From Thioclava arctica (lineage in GTDB: Bacteria; Pseudomonadota; Alphaproteobacteria; Rhodobacterales; Rhodobacteraceae), in the NCBI RefSeq assembly GCF_040892615.1, contig NZ_JBFRYC010000008.1, positions 76,898 to 140,897 on the forward strand: a stretch of 64,000 bases of DNA. The letters are read 5' to 3'. The position numbers and the translations under genes were made by a program. The notes under the pieces were generated by a model that made no database searches, was not told the origin of the DNA, and saw nothing but the letters and a program-made list of their open reading frames with translations. Below, piece by piece: positions 8,826 to 17,552 of the stretch; position 1 is the first letter of the stretch; every line of letters starts with the position of its first letter.

Positions 8826-9590
8826 ATGAGATCTTCCAAATCCCGTTCGCGCAACAAGTCGAACCGTCAACGCTCGATGGGCAATGTCGTCAACCGGGTC
8901 TTCGACAGCTCCGGCCCCGAAGGCAAGGTGCGCGGCACCCCCCAGCAGATCATCGACAAATATCTGACGCTGGCGCGCGATGCCCAACTGTCCAATGACC
9001 GTGTGGCCGAGCAGAACTTTCTGCAACATGCCGAGCATTACACACGCATGCTGGGCGAGGCGCAGCGCGAACAAGCGCGCGAGCAAGAGGCCCGCAACCA
9101 GCAGCGTCAACAAAGCCAAGGCGGTGATGGCCAGAATAATGGTCAGAACACTGGCCAGTCTGGCGGATCGGATAACGGCCAAAGTAATGGCCAGAATAAC
9201 GACCAGAATAGCGGTCAAAACGCGAGTTCGAATGGCGATCAAACGCCCAACGCATCTGACTCCGCGCGCTCTGATTCTGGCCGGGCAGAGCCTACTCAGA
9301 CGGAATCGGGCCGCACCGAGCAGCCGCGTGCGGACACAGCTCGCTCTGACGCTCCGCGGCGGCGCCAACGCGCAGTGGCCGATGAGGGCAGCGCGATGAT
9401 GCCGCCCATGCCCGCCCCTGACGAAGATGCGTCTTCGGCTTTGGTCGACACGCCCGAAAGCCGCGCGCATAGTGAGACCGCACCGGTGACGGAAAAGGCG
9501 GAAAAGCCCAAGCGCCCGCGCGCTCCGCGCAAACCGCGCCAGCCCAAATCCGCGCCGGTCGAGGCCGCGCCCGAAACCTCCTCAGAGTAA
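8826..9590 (+). CDS. DUF4167 domain protein
   Basis: 254 residues. The N-terminal 80 residues are the DUF4167 domain (a basic start RSSKSRSRNKSNRQR, then NRVFDSSGPEGKVRGTP and the helical segment up to YTRMLGEAQ), a family largely confined to Alphaproteobacteria. Its function is not established; the very basic start suggests RNA or DNA binding. The middle is a low-complexity Gln/Asn/Gly run with repeated GQN-type units, followed by a Pro/Lys/Arg-rich tail. A strong terminator follows. Confidence 0.9.
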   Translation: MRSSKSRSRNKSNRQRSMGNVVNRVFDSSGPEGKVRGTPQQIIDKYLTLARDAQLSNDRVAEQNFLQHAEHYTRMLGEAQREQAREQEARNQQRQQSQGGDGQNNGQNTGQSGGSDNGQSNGQNNDQNSGQNASSNGDQTPNASDSARSDSGRAEPTQTESGRTEQPRADTARSDAPRRRQRAVADEGSAMMPPMPAPDEDASSALVDTPESRAHSETAPVTEKAEKPKRPRAPRKPRQPKSAPVEAAPETSSE

Positions 9591-9610
9591 TCTCTGCGCC
9601 AAACCTACCA

Positions 9611-9640
9611 AAAAGACCCGTGCCTTGGCGCGGGTCTTTT
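9611..9640. terminator. Bidirectional rho-independent terminator
   Basis: A perfect 10-bp stem AAAAGACCCG / CGGGTCTTTT with a 10-base loop. The T-run on one side and A-run on the other let it serve both the DUF4167 gene and the convergent rsmA operon. Confidence 0.9.
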
Positions 9641-9664
9641 GCATTGCGCAACCTCGTTGATGGT

Positions 9665-10510
9665 TCAGCTGGCGGCTTTCACGATCCGGGCCAAGCGGCA
9701 AAATTGCTCGATCGTGACCTGCTCGGCGCGCTCGGTCGGCTTGATCCCGGCCTCTTCCAGCTTGGCCTCGATATCGGGGGCCACTGATTTCAGCGAGGCG
9801 CGCAGCATCTTGCGCCGCTGATTGAACCCGGCAGCCACGACCCGGCTGAGGGTCGCGGGATCGGCGGGAAACAGCGGCTCGGGCAGGGCGCGCAGATGCA
9901 CCACGGCGGAATGAACTTTGGGGGCGGGGGTGAAGGCCTCGGGCGGCAGGCCCATCACGATGCGTGCTTGCGAGCGCCATTGCGCCAAAATCGCGAGCCG
10001 TCCGTAATGCTTGTCACCGGGCTGGGCCACGATCCGCTCGGCCACCTCGCGCTGAAACATCAAGGTCAGGCTTTCCCAGAACGGCGGCCAACTGGGAGGG
10101 GTCAGCCAACGTACCAACAATTCGGTGCCCACATTATAGGGCAGGTTGGCGGCAACCTTGATCGGTGGCGTCAGATGCGCCAGCGGGTCGATCGCCAGCG
10201 CGTCGCCGTGGATCACCTCCAGTCGCCCGGGATAGGCGGCTGCGATCTCTGCCAGCGCGGGCAGGCAGCGCGAGTCTTTCTCGATCGCCAGAACCCGGCG
10301 CGCGCCTTCCGCCAAAAGCCCGCGCGTCAACCCACCGGGGCCGGGGCCGATCTCCAGCACATCCGCGCTGCTCAAATCACCCGCCGCGCGCGCAATTTTC
10401 GCAGTCAGATTGAGATCAAGAAGGAAATTCTGCCCCAGGCTTTTCTTGGCCACCAGGTCATGCGTGCGCAACACCTCGCGCAGCGTCGGCAATCCGTCAA
10501 GCGCGGCCAT
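9665..10510 (-). CDS. rsmA: 16S rRNA dimethyladenosine transferase
   Basis: 281 residues. RsmA (KsgA) dimethylates two adjacent adenines near the 3' end of 16S rRNA late in 30S assembly. The SAM motif EIGPGPGGLTRG and the catalytic NLPYN are present, as is the N-terminal KKSLGQNFL. It is the last gene of the lptF-to-rsmA series, separated from pdxA by a 109-bp gap holding an inverted-repeat element. Confidence 0.97.
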   Translation of the reverse strand: MAALDGLPTLREVLRTHDLVAKKSLGQNFLLDLNLTAKIARAAGDLSSADVLEIGPGPGGLTRGLLAEGARRVLAIEKDSRCLPALAEIAAAYPGRLEVIHGDALAIDPLAHLTPPIKVAANLPYNVGTELLVRWLTPPSWPPFWESLTLMFQREVAERIVAQPGDKHYGRLAILAQWRSQARIVMGLPPEAFTPAPKVHSAVVHLRALPEPLFPADPATLSRVVAAGFNQRRKMLRASLKSVAPDIEAKLEEAGIKPTERAEQVTIEQFCRLARIVKAAS

Positions 10511-10527
10511 TTAAACGCTCCTCATTT

Positions 10528-10606
10528 CATCTAGCCCGAAATACTCCCCGCGGAGCGTGCGACCCCGGCGGCAGGTGCCTCCGGCGGGAGTATGTATTGC
10601 TAGATG
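10528..10606. repeat. 79-bp intergenic inverted-repeat element
   Basis: The ends CATCTAGC (10528-10535) and GCTAGATG (10599-10606) are exact inverted repeats. Inside them ATACTCCC and GGGAGTAT form a second pair, and the centre is GC-rich. The RNA could fold into one long hairpin. It sits between pdxA and rsmA. It could be a REP-like element, a processing site, or an attenuator. No T-run follows the outer arms. Confidence 0.6.
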
Positions 10607-10619
10607 ACAGAGCATCGAC

Positions 10620-11618
10620 CTAATCCCGTCGCGCCGCGCCCATCCGCGCGGCCATTTCCAGTGCGGCAATCAGCGAGGCGGGATTGGCGCGCCCGAGCCC
10701 TGCGATATCATAGGCGGTGCCGTGATCGGGCGAGGTGCGCACGAAGGGCAGGCCCAGCGTGATATTCACCCCGCCGTCGAAATCGAGCGTCTTGATCGGG
10801 ATCAGGGCTTGATCGTGATAGGCGCAGATCGCGGCGTCATAGGTTTGGCGCGCGCGGGCGTGAAACAGCGTATCGGCGGGCAGCGGGCCCGAGAGCGCAT
10901 AGCCCTCGGCGCGCAGGCTGGCGATTTCGTCAATCATCCAGTCGAGCTCTTCGTGCCCCATCGCACCGCCTTCACCGGCATGCGGATTAAGCCCCGCCAC
11001 GGCGATGCGTGGTGATTCAAACCCGAAATCGCGGCGCAGCCCTTCGGCGGTGATGCGCACCGTTTCGCGCAGCAGGTGCGGGGTAAAGGCTGTTGGCACA
11101 TCGGCCAGCGCAATGTGGATGGTCGCGGGCACCACACGCAGCGGCGGGTTGGCATTGGAGGAGGCCAGCATCATCACCACACGGTCGACCCCGGCCAGAT
11201 GGGCGAGGAATTCAGTATGGCCGGGAAATGCGAATCCCGCGCCGTCATGCAGCGCCTTTTTGTGAATCGGGGCGGTGGTCAGCGCCGAGCCTTGCCCACG
11301 CATCACCAAATCGACGCCGCGTGCGATCACATCGATCACCGCGCGCGCATTGGCCGGGTCGGGTTTGCCGGGCTCGGCGGCGGCGGGAAACGGATGAGGC
11401 AGCACCGGCAGGCCAGCGCTGGCATGGGTGATCGCCTCGCTTGGCTGGCTGATCTCGCGGATTTTGGTGCCGCGCGGCAGATGCGCAGGGTCGCCGATCC
11501 ATACGAAGGGCAGGCGGGCACCGAAATGCTCCCAAGCGCGGGCGGCCAGTTCGGGGCCGATGCCCGAGGGGTCTCCGCAGATCAGGATCACCGGGCGGTC
11601 AAGGGCGGGCGCACTCAT
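10620..11618 (-). CDS. pdxA: 4-hydroxythreonine-4-phosphate dehydrogenase
   Basis: 332 residues. PdxA oxidises 4-phosphohydroxy-L-threonine in DXP-dependent vitamin B6 synthesis. Family motifs include GDPSGIGPE at the N-terminus, the metal-binding histidines in FPGHTEFLAH and CAYHDQALIP, and the C-terminal GTAYDIAG. Its ATG overlaps the surA stop by 4 bp (ATGA). Confidence 0.96.
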   Translation of the reverse strand: MSAPALDRPVILICGDPSGIGPELAARAWEHFGARLPFVWIGDPAHLPRGTKIREISQPSEAITHASAGLPVLPHPFPAAAEPGKPDPANARAVIDVIARGVDLVMRGQGSALTTAPIHKKALHDGAGFAFPGHTEFLAHLAGVDRVVMMLASSNANPPLRVVPATIHIALADVPTAFTPHLLRETVRITAEGLRRDFGFESPRIAVAGLNPHAGEGGAMGHEELDWMIDEIASLRAEGYALSGPLPADTLFHARARQTYDAAICAYHDQALIPIKTLDFDGGVNITLGLPFVRTSPDHGTAYDIAGLGRANPASLIAALEMAARMGAARRD

Positions 11619-12847
11619 TTGCGCACGATCACCGCATCGGCCTCAAGATCGGCCAGATAGCCCTCGGCATAGGAGGCGAGCGCGTTGTTTTCCAACTGCG
11701 CGCGCACCTGATCGCGCGTCGGGGCGACCTCGTCCTTGCCGGGCACGCTTTCGCGATTGCACAGCATCACCAATGTGTCCGAACCGCCGCGCGAGAGCAC
11801 CTCGGTTTCGCCAATATCCAGATGGGCCAGTGTCAGGCCGATATCGGTGGGCACCTGTGCTTGTGTTACCCCGTCATGAGCGGTCAGCGCGCTGGCAGGC
11901 AGGCCTTTGGCGATGGTGTAAAGCTCGTTGCAGCGGCGCGCATCGGTCGCGACCCGACCGGCGAGTCTCGCCGCCTGTTCGCTGCCCGTCGCACCAAGAT
12001 TGAAGGTCATATAGCTCAGCGATTGTGGCCCGCTGGGCGCGCTGCCATCGCCGATGGCGCGCAGCATGAATACGGCCACAGCGCCCTTCAGCGTGATCGG
12101 CGCTGTCGCGGTGCCCGGCTTGAGCGCAAGGACAGCTGCGCGCAGCTGCACGGGCAGGTTTTCGATCGGCATCCAGTCAAGCCGCCCGCCACGATTGCGC
12201 GAGGCGGTGGCTGAGTATTTCCGGGCAAGGGCTGCAAACGCGGCCTCGCCTTTCGTTGCTGACAACTGCCGGGCTTGTCCCATCGCGTTGCGCTCATTGC
12301 CGGGCGGTGCCGGAATGATCGCCTCGGAAATCAGGATTTTTACGCCTTTTCCCACTTGCGATTCCTGCATCATCGCGCGGTCGATGGCGGCGTCGTTGAT
12401 GAATACCTTGGCGCCGAAGCGCGCTCGCACCAGTTCGCGCCACAGCATGCCTGCGCGCACGAAATCGCGGAAGGTCGCGGGATCGACGCCGTTTTGCTTT
12501 AGGGCCTCAAGGAATTTTTCGTTGGTCAGATTGGCGCGCCCGGCGAATTCGGCCATGCCCTTTTCAAGCCCTGCCTCATCCAGCTTCAGCCCGACCTGAT
12601 GGGACGCTGAAATCCGCAGCCGGTCTTGGATCAAGGCCTCTTCGGCGTCTTTGGGCGTGGTGCCTGCGGCGTTCAGCAACTGCATGAAGCGCAGGCGCTG
12701 ATTGATTTCATACGCGGTAATGCCAGAGCCGTTCACGGTGATAACAGGGGAAAAACTGCCGCTCGATTGTGCCAAGCCGGGCAGAGCGCCAAACACCAGA
12801 GTCACCGCAAGGGTCAGAAGGGGGAGCAGTCGGGTCATCATCGTCAT
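11615..12847 (-). CDS. surA: SurA-type periplasmic peptidyl-prolyl isomerase/chaperone
   Basis: 410 residues with an N-terminal signal peptide (cleavage near ALPGLAQ). SurA escorts unfolded outer-membrane proteins, including LptD, across the periplasm. The N-terminal SurA domain (VNGSGITAYEINQRLRF) is followed by a parvulin-like segment around residues 170-290. The operon order lptD-surA-pdxA-rsmA is the classic one and supports the call, although the isomerase domain is divergent. Confidence 0.88.
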   Translation of the reverse strand: MTMMTRLLPLLTLAVTLVFGALPGLAQSSGSFSPVITVNGSGITAYEINQRLRFMQLLNAAGTTPKDAEEALIQDRLRISASHQVGLKLDEAGLEKGMAEFAGRANLTNEKFLEALKQNGVDPATFRDFVRAGMLWRELVRARFGAKVFINDAAIDRAMMQESQVGKGVKILISEAIIPAPPGNERNAMGQARQLSATKGEAAFAALARKYSATASRNRGGRLDWMPIENLPVQLRAAVLALKPGTATAPITLKGAVAVFMLRAIGDGSAPSGPQSLSYMTFNLGATGSEQAARLAGRVATDARRCNELYTIAKGLPASALTAHDGVTQAQVPTDIGLTLAHLDIGETEVLSRGGSDTLVMLCNRESVPGKDEVAPTRDQVRAQLENNALASYAEGYLADLEADAVIVRK

Positions 12848-12898
12848 GGCGTGCCTGTATCCGTTTATTCGCGTCGTATTCGGCCTTCGGTCTGCGAT

Positions 12899-15118
12899 CT
12901 AGCGCGCGCACATGCGGCGCACTGCGCTGCCTTGCGTCGAGCCAAAGCCCACAAGTTGCACCGACAGGCCGAAATCCGTCTCGGGGGTTACACTAGTAGA
13001 GGAAGTGAAGCGGCGCGAGAGGGAAAGATCAACCAAAACACATTCGTTGACATACTGAAGCCCCAGATTCGCGCGTGCCGCTTGCTTGGCGGTCAGATCA
13101 TAGCGGGTCGCAAAGGTGCCTGACCAGCCGTTGCCCCAGTCATAGCCGGTATCCAATGTCAGCTCGGACAGGTCGGTGGTGAGCGTGGTGTCAGAGTTTG
13201 CATCCAGCCAAAGATAGCCCGCCGTGACGTGATAGCGCTCTCGCGACCACGCCACGTGCAGCTCATCGCGCGACACCGAAAAATTATCATTAAAGAGCAT
13301 CCGGTTTGAAAAGATCAGCCCATTTGCCGTGCTCAGTTGGGTGGAAACCAGCCAATCGGACCGGATCCCCGCCAGCGACGAGATTCCAGCGAATGCGCCC
13401 AGATCCTGCTGGCGGAAAATGCGCCCGGCCGTGACGCCCAGCGACCAGCCCGAGGCGTCATAGCGCGTCCAGCTGACACCAAGATTGGCGCGCAATCCGG
13501 TTTCGCGGGCGTCCTCTCCGGGGTAGCGGGTGAGCGAGAAAAGATTGCCCTCGTCAAATTCCGGCAACAGGCTGTCTTCATTGGGCGAGGCTTTGAGCGT
13601 GTTCGGGGCCCAGGCGATTTGCGCAATCGGTTCAATGACATATGCCGCGCGGGTGCTCGATTTCACCCAAGGCCAGCGCAGTTCGGTGGCCAAAGTTGGC
13701 TGGCCGCGCAAAATCATCTTGGGATAGGCGGGATCGGACTGGGTCTCGATAAGATCGCCGCTATATTGTGCCTCAATCTTACCCAAAAGGCCGCCGCCAA
13801 GCAGCCAGTTGCGTTGCCAATTGGCCGAGACTGAGCCGCGCAGCATGTCGCGGCCATCTGGCACAAGATCGGCGTCGGTGCCATCAATGCTGGACGTTGA
13901 GGCGCGCCGCGCGGCCAATGTGGAAAAGCGCACCGTTGCCAGCCCGCCCAAAGCCTGCGGGCTAAAGCTGCGCACCCATTGCGCGGTGCCTGACAGCATC
14001 GGCTCGGTCGAGTTGCTTTCCCCATCGCGAATCGAACGAGTGTTGCCAAACCGCGCGGTGATCATCTCACCCGCGCGCACCCGTTCCAATGTCACGCCCG
14101 ACCACAGCCGGTCATCGCTGGTGACGCCATAATTGAGCAGATAACTATCATCTGACACCAAGCGCAGCTGAGCGCCGAGTTTGAAATCACCTGGCAGACG
14201 TGCGCTTAGATCACCAAACAGATAGCCCCGCGTCGCGCCCGGGATGATGTCATCCTTAGACACTGCGCCGTTCAGTTCCAGTGTGCCCCAATTATAGGCT
14301 TCGCGATAGCGCAACCCCAGCGTTTCCGTGCGCGCCGCCGAGACATAAGGGGTTACCGTCAGATCGCGCGAAGGACCAAGCGCAAAGAAATACGGTACTT
14401 TGATCCCCGCGCCCAGACCCGAGGTGGTGCGAAACGACGGGCGCAAAAAGCCAGACATCCGTTTGACGCCCGGGGCGGGCATGGGCAGGCGCGGCAGATA
14501 GGCGATAGGCACGCCGCCTGCACGAAACTGCGCGTCGTAAAACACGATCTGACGGGTTTGGGAATCATGCACAACCTTGCGGGCGCGAATTTCCCAAATC
14601 GGGGTGGGATCGGCGACGCACACCCGGCAGGACGAGGCCACGACCCGGTTGAGCACGGTGTAGCGCCCGTTCTTGCGTTCGATCGAGGCGGCGGCAAGCT
14701 GCAATTCGCGCGCCATCACCATGCGCGCACTCAGCAAGATGCCGTTGCGCAAATCGGGCGACAGTTCGGCCTGAGAGGCGAGGATCACGCTGCCCGTCTG
14801 GCCCGGTTGCTCCAGTCGGATCGGGCCTTCGATGACCAGCTTGTCCTGCGCTTGATCATAGATCACGCTCGACGCCGTTAGCCGGTTCGAGCGGTAATAC
14901 ATCTCGACATGGCCCTGTGCGATGAGACGATTTTTACCCTCGATCTGCACCCGATCGGCGAGCAGCGTGGCTAACTCATCGGAAGCGGGAATCGCTGTTG
15001 CATCGGCTGGGCTGAGCGCGGCCTCTGGGCTGGCGGTTTGGGCCGCTACCGGGCTGGCAAGCGTCAGCGCGCCCAGCACCACCGCCCCCAGCGCCGCTTT
15101 CAGATCGCGCGACCCCAT
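12899..15118 (-). CDS. lptD: LPS-assembly outer-membrane protein LptD
   Basis: About 740 residues. LptD inserts lipopolysaccharide into the outer leaflet of the outer membrane. The signal peptide ends near ASPVAAQ, an OstA/LptA-like jellyroll covers roughly residues 60-190, and the rest is a beta-barrel with alternating aromatic strands. The start is taken at 15118, overlapping the lptG stop as ATGA with GGAGG 7 bp upstream; ATG 15121 is nearly as good. Cysteines are few: a C-R-V-C pair in the N-terminal domain and one Cys near each end. Confidence 0.94.
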   Translation of the reverse strand: MGSRDLKAALGAVVLGALTLASPVAAQTASPEAALSPADATAIPASDELATLLADRVQIEGKNRLIAQGHVEMYYRSNRLTASSVIYDQAQDKLVIEGPIRLEQPGQTGSVILASQAELSPDLRNGILLSARMVMARELQLAAASIERKNGRYTVLNRVVASSCRVCVADPTPIWEIRARKVVHDSQTRQIVFYDAQFRAGGVPIAYLPRLPMPAPGVKRMSGFLRPSFRTTSGLGAGIKVPYFFALGPSRDLTVTPYVSAARTETLGLRYREAYNWGTLELNGAVSKDDIIPGATRGYLFGDLSARLPGDFKLGAQLRLVSDDSYLLNYGVTSDDRLWSGVTLERVRAGEMITARFGNTRSIRDGESNSTEPMLSGTAQWVRSFSPQALGGLATVRFSTLAARRASTSSIDGTDADLVPDGRDMLRGSVSANWQRNWLLGGGLLGKIEAQYSGDLIETQSDPAYPKMILRGQPTLATELRWPWVKSSTRAAYVIEPIAQIAWAPNTLKASPNEDSLLPEFDEGNLFSLTRYPGEDARETGLRANLGVSWTRYDASGWSLGVTAGRIFRQQDLGAFAGISSLAGIRSDWLVSTQLSTANGLIFSNRMLFNDNFSVSRDELHVAWSRERYHVTAGYLWLDANSDTTLTTDLSELTLDTGYDWGNGWSGTFATRYDLTAKQAARANLGLQYVNECVLVDLSLSRRFTSSTSVTPETDFGLSVQLVGFGSTQGSAVRRMCAR

Positions 15119-16236
15119 CATCCATCCTCCCGGTGCAACACCAGTGCCAAAGGCAACATCAGTCCGATCACCGGGGGCGCCCACGCCGCGAGGGTGACGG
15201 GAATCTGCCCGTTATCTCCCAGAACCTGCGCAATATTGCGCAAGAAAAACAACCCCAACCCGGCCGCCAGCGCCATCAGCACCTTGGCACCCGTCCCGCC
15301 AAAGCGAATATGGTCCATCGTAAAGCTGGCCGCAATCAGCACCATTCCCACCAACATCAGCGGCAGCGCCAGTTCCATCTGGAACCAGACCTGATGACGG
15401 CGCGCCGAGAAACCGGCGTTTTCAAGGGCGGCGATAAAGCTGGGCAATTGCCAAATCGGCACAGCCGAGGGTTTGCCGAAACTGTCGCGAATGCGTTCCA
15501 CCGTCAGGTCCGAGGGCAGGGTCAGGCTGGCTTGGCGCGTAGCATCGCGTTCGGGGTTGGTCGAACTGCCCAGTGGCCAGTCTTTGACGTCTTCCAGCAG
15601 CCAATGTCCGGGTTCCAGCACGGCCTTGGCAGCGTCGATCCGCCGGACCGGGCCGCGCGGGGATTCAAAGATCAGAAAGGTGACATTGAACAGCGTCGTT
15701 GCATTCGCATTGGCACGCGTGGCGTGAATCACCGCCTGCGCAAGCGCCTTGCCATCGTTGCTGAGCCCTGCGCTTTGACGCATCCAGACGCCTTCACGCC
15801 CGATCGAGACGGCCTCGCCCTCTTTGGCCTGATAATGCTCCACCATTGTTTCATAGCGCTTCGTTGTCGCGCTGACCAAAGGATTGCCGATGAACAGGGC
15901 GGCCACCCCAAGCAGTATTGCGACAATCAGCGGCGCGGCCAACATCCGCAACGCCGAACGCCCTGACGCCCGGATCACCACCAGTTCCGATGAGCGCGCC
16001 AAGCCGATGAACAATGCGACCGCTGAAAGCATCACGATCAGGGGCAGAATATTATACATCGTGGCCGGGGTATGGAGCGCCGAAATCAGCGCCAAACGTC
16101 CAAGTCCCATCTGCGCGTCAGAAAAACGACGCACCTGTTCGACAATATCGATCAGGAACAAAATGCCCCAGAAACTTGCCCCTACAATGAGAAACGCGCG
16201 CGAAAACCGCCTTGCCAGATACAGCGCCAGGGTCAT
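15118..16236 (-). CDS. lptG: LPS export ABC permease LptG
   Basis: About 372 residues of the YjgP/YjgQ family: two blocks of three membrane helices around a periplasmic beta-jellyroll. LptG pairs with LptF and the ATPase LptB to extract LPS from the inner membrane. The start at 16236 overlaps the lptF stop (ATGA). The frame continues to 16353, but those residues overlap lptF and do not resemble the family. LptB is not in the window. Confidence 0.94.
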   Translation of the reverse strand: MTLALYLARRFSRAFLIVGASFWGILFLIDIVEQVRRFSDAQMGLGRLALISALHTPATMYNILPLIVMLSAVALFIGLARSSELVVIRASGRSALRMLAAPLIVAILLGVAALFIGNPLVSATTKRYETMVEHYQAKEGEAVSIGREGVWMRQSAGLSNDGKALAQAVIHATRANANATTLFNVTFLIFESPRGPVRRIDAAKAVLEPGHWLLEDVKDWPLGSSTNPERDATRQASLTLPSDLTVERIRDSFGKPSAVPIWQLPSFIAALENAGFSARRHQVWFQMELALPLMLVGMVLIAASFTMDHIRFGGTGAKVLMALAAGLGLFFLRNIAQVLGDNGQIPVTLAAWAPPVIGLMLPLALVLHREDG

Positions 16237-17378
16237 GAGCCACCCTCTTGCAGAGTAGCTGTCGCGCGGATTCGCCAAGGCCTGCCGGACCACCACAACA
16301 TGGCAACCGCGATCAGTCCGCCCCCCAATGCGGGCAGATATAACAGTGGCCAAAGCCCGGGATCAGAGGATGACGCGCTTTCGACGCCGTTTTGCAGCGC
16401 TTGCACCACGATCAGGCCAAAGATCGCGAGCGTGATCTGGCGCCACATGCCAAAGCGCGAAAACGTCCCGATCATCAGCGCGGCAAAGCCGATCAGCGCG
16501 GCAATGGGGGCCAATAGCGGCTGGCTGATGCGGCGGTTCAACTCAAGACGAATCTGCTGCGGGCTGGCGTCACTCTGCGCGGCGAGTTGCGCGCCCCCTC
16601 GCAGCAGCGTCAGTGTCCCGATCTCATCCAGCGACCGTTTGCTATTACTGCTCACGTTGAACAAAGTCCCGATATCGTAGGTGAAATTCGCAAATCGGGT
16701 GATTGCCAAACGATCGCCGGGCTGCTGGAGCGTTTGTGCCATACCGTTCAGCATCACAAGTTTCGGCCCACTGTCAGAGCGCACGATCAGTGCCTTGTCG
16801 GCGCTGTAGATTGTCGCGCGGGCTGGATCGCGTCGATCTGACAGAAACAGGTCTTCCAACTCTCCCAGTTCCGAAATCTTGCGAATGTAGATTGTCACGC
16901 CTTTGACGGGGTGCTGAAAACTGCCCTCGCGCAGAAATTGCGCGGTGACGTTTTGCGCGACTTCCTGACGGCGCTCGGTAAGGCGCTGCTTTGCGGCGGG
17001 CACCAGCACGTTGATCAAGATCGCCATCATGATCGAGGCAATCAGCCCAAACACCACAACCGGGCGTGCAAGGCGCCAATTGGACGCCCCGGTGGCGCGC
17101 ATCACCACCAATTCGCTATCCTGATCCAGCCGATTGACCGCATAGATCGTGGCCGCAAAGGCTGCGACCGGCAACACGATCCGGATCACGTAGGGCAGCG
17201 TCAGCGCGGTGAATTCCAGCACCACCACCGCCGTTTGCCCATCCGAAATCAGGCTGTCAAACATCAGCACAGCCCGGTTGACCCAATAAACAGAGACCAG
17301 AACGAGTGCAAAGAACCCGAACAGCGCCATCAATTTGGACAACAGATATCGGTCCAGTTGCGTCAAATGCCCTACCAT
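16233..17378 (-). CDS. lptF: LPS export ABC permease LptF
   Basis: 381 residues of the YjgP/YjgQ family with the typical N-terminal start DRYLLSKLMALFGFFALVL, an EFTALTLPYVI segment, and a C-terminal three-helix block. It is the first gene of the lptF-lptG-lptD-surA-pdxA-rsmA series. GGAGG sits directly against ATG 17378, too close for an ideal start, so a TTG a few codons inside is possible. The promoter should lie in the 174 bp shared with divergent pepA. Confidence 0.93.
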   Translation of the reverse strand: MVGHLTQLDRYLLSKLMALFGFFALVLVSVYWVNRAVLMFDSLISDGQTAVVVLEFTALTLPYVIRIVLPVAAFAATIYAVNRLDQDSELVVMRATGASNWRLARPVVVFGLIASIMMAILINVLVPAAKQRLTERRQEVAQNVTAQFLREGSFQHPVKGVTIYIRKISELGELEDLFLSDRRDPARATIYSADKALIVRSDSGPKLVMLNGMAQTLQQPGDRLAITRFANFTYDIGTLFNVSSNSKRSLDEIGTLTLLRGGAQLAAQSDASPQQIRLELNRRISQPLLAPIAALIGFAALMIGTFSRFGMWRQITLAIFGLIVVQALQNGVESASSSDPGLWPLLYLPALGGGLIAVAMLWWSGRPWRIRATATLQEGGS

Positions 17379-17552
17379 CCTCCGGGAGGTTTTGCTCTCT
17401 CTAGCCTGTCGCGCGGGTCAAAGAAAGGTGCCAGTTGGGGCGCTTTTCATTTTCCGGGCGTCGGTCTAGGGTCGCGCAAGATCACATTGCCACCCCCCGC
17501 CTGTAGCATGGTGCGCCTAGGCGCCGCGCGCGGGCGAAATTCGGAGACCTTC

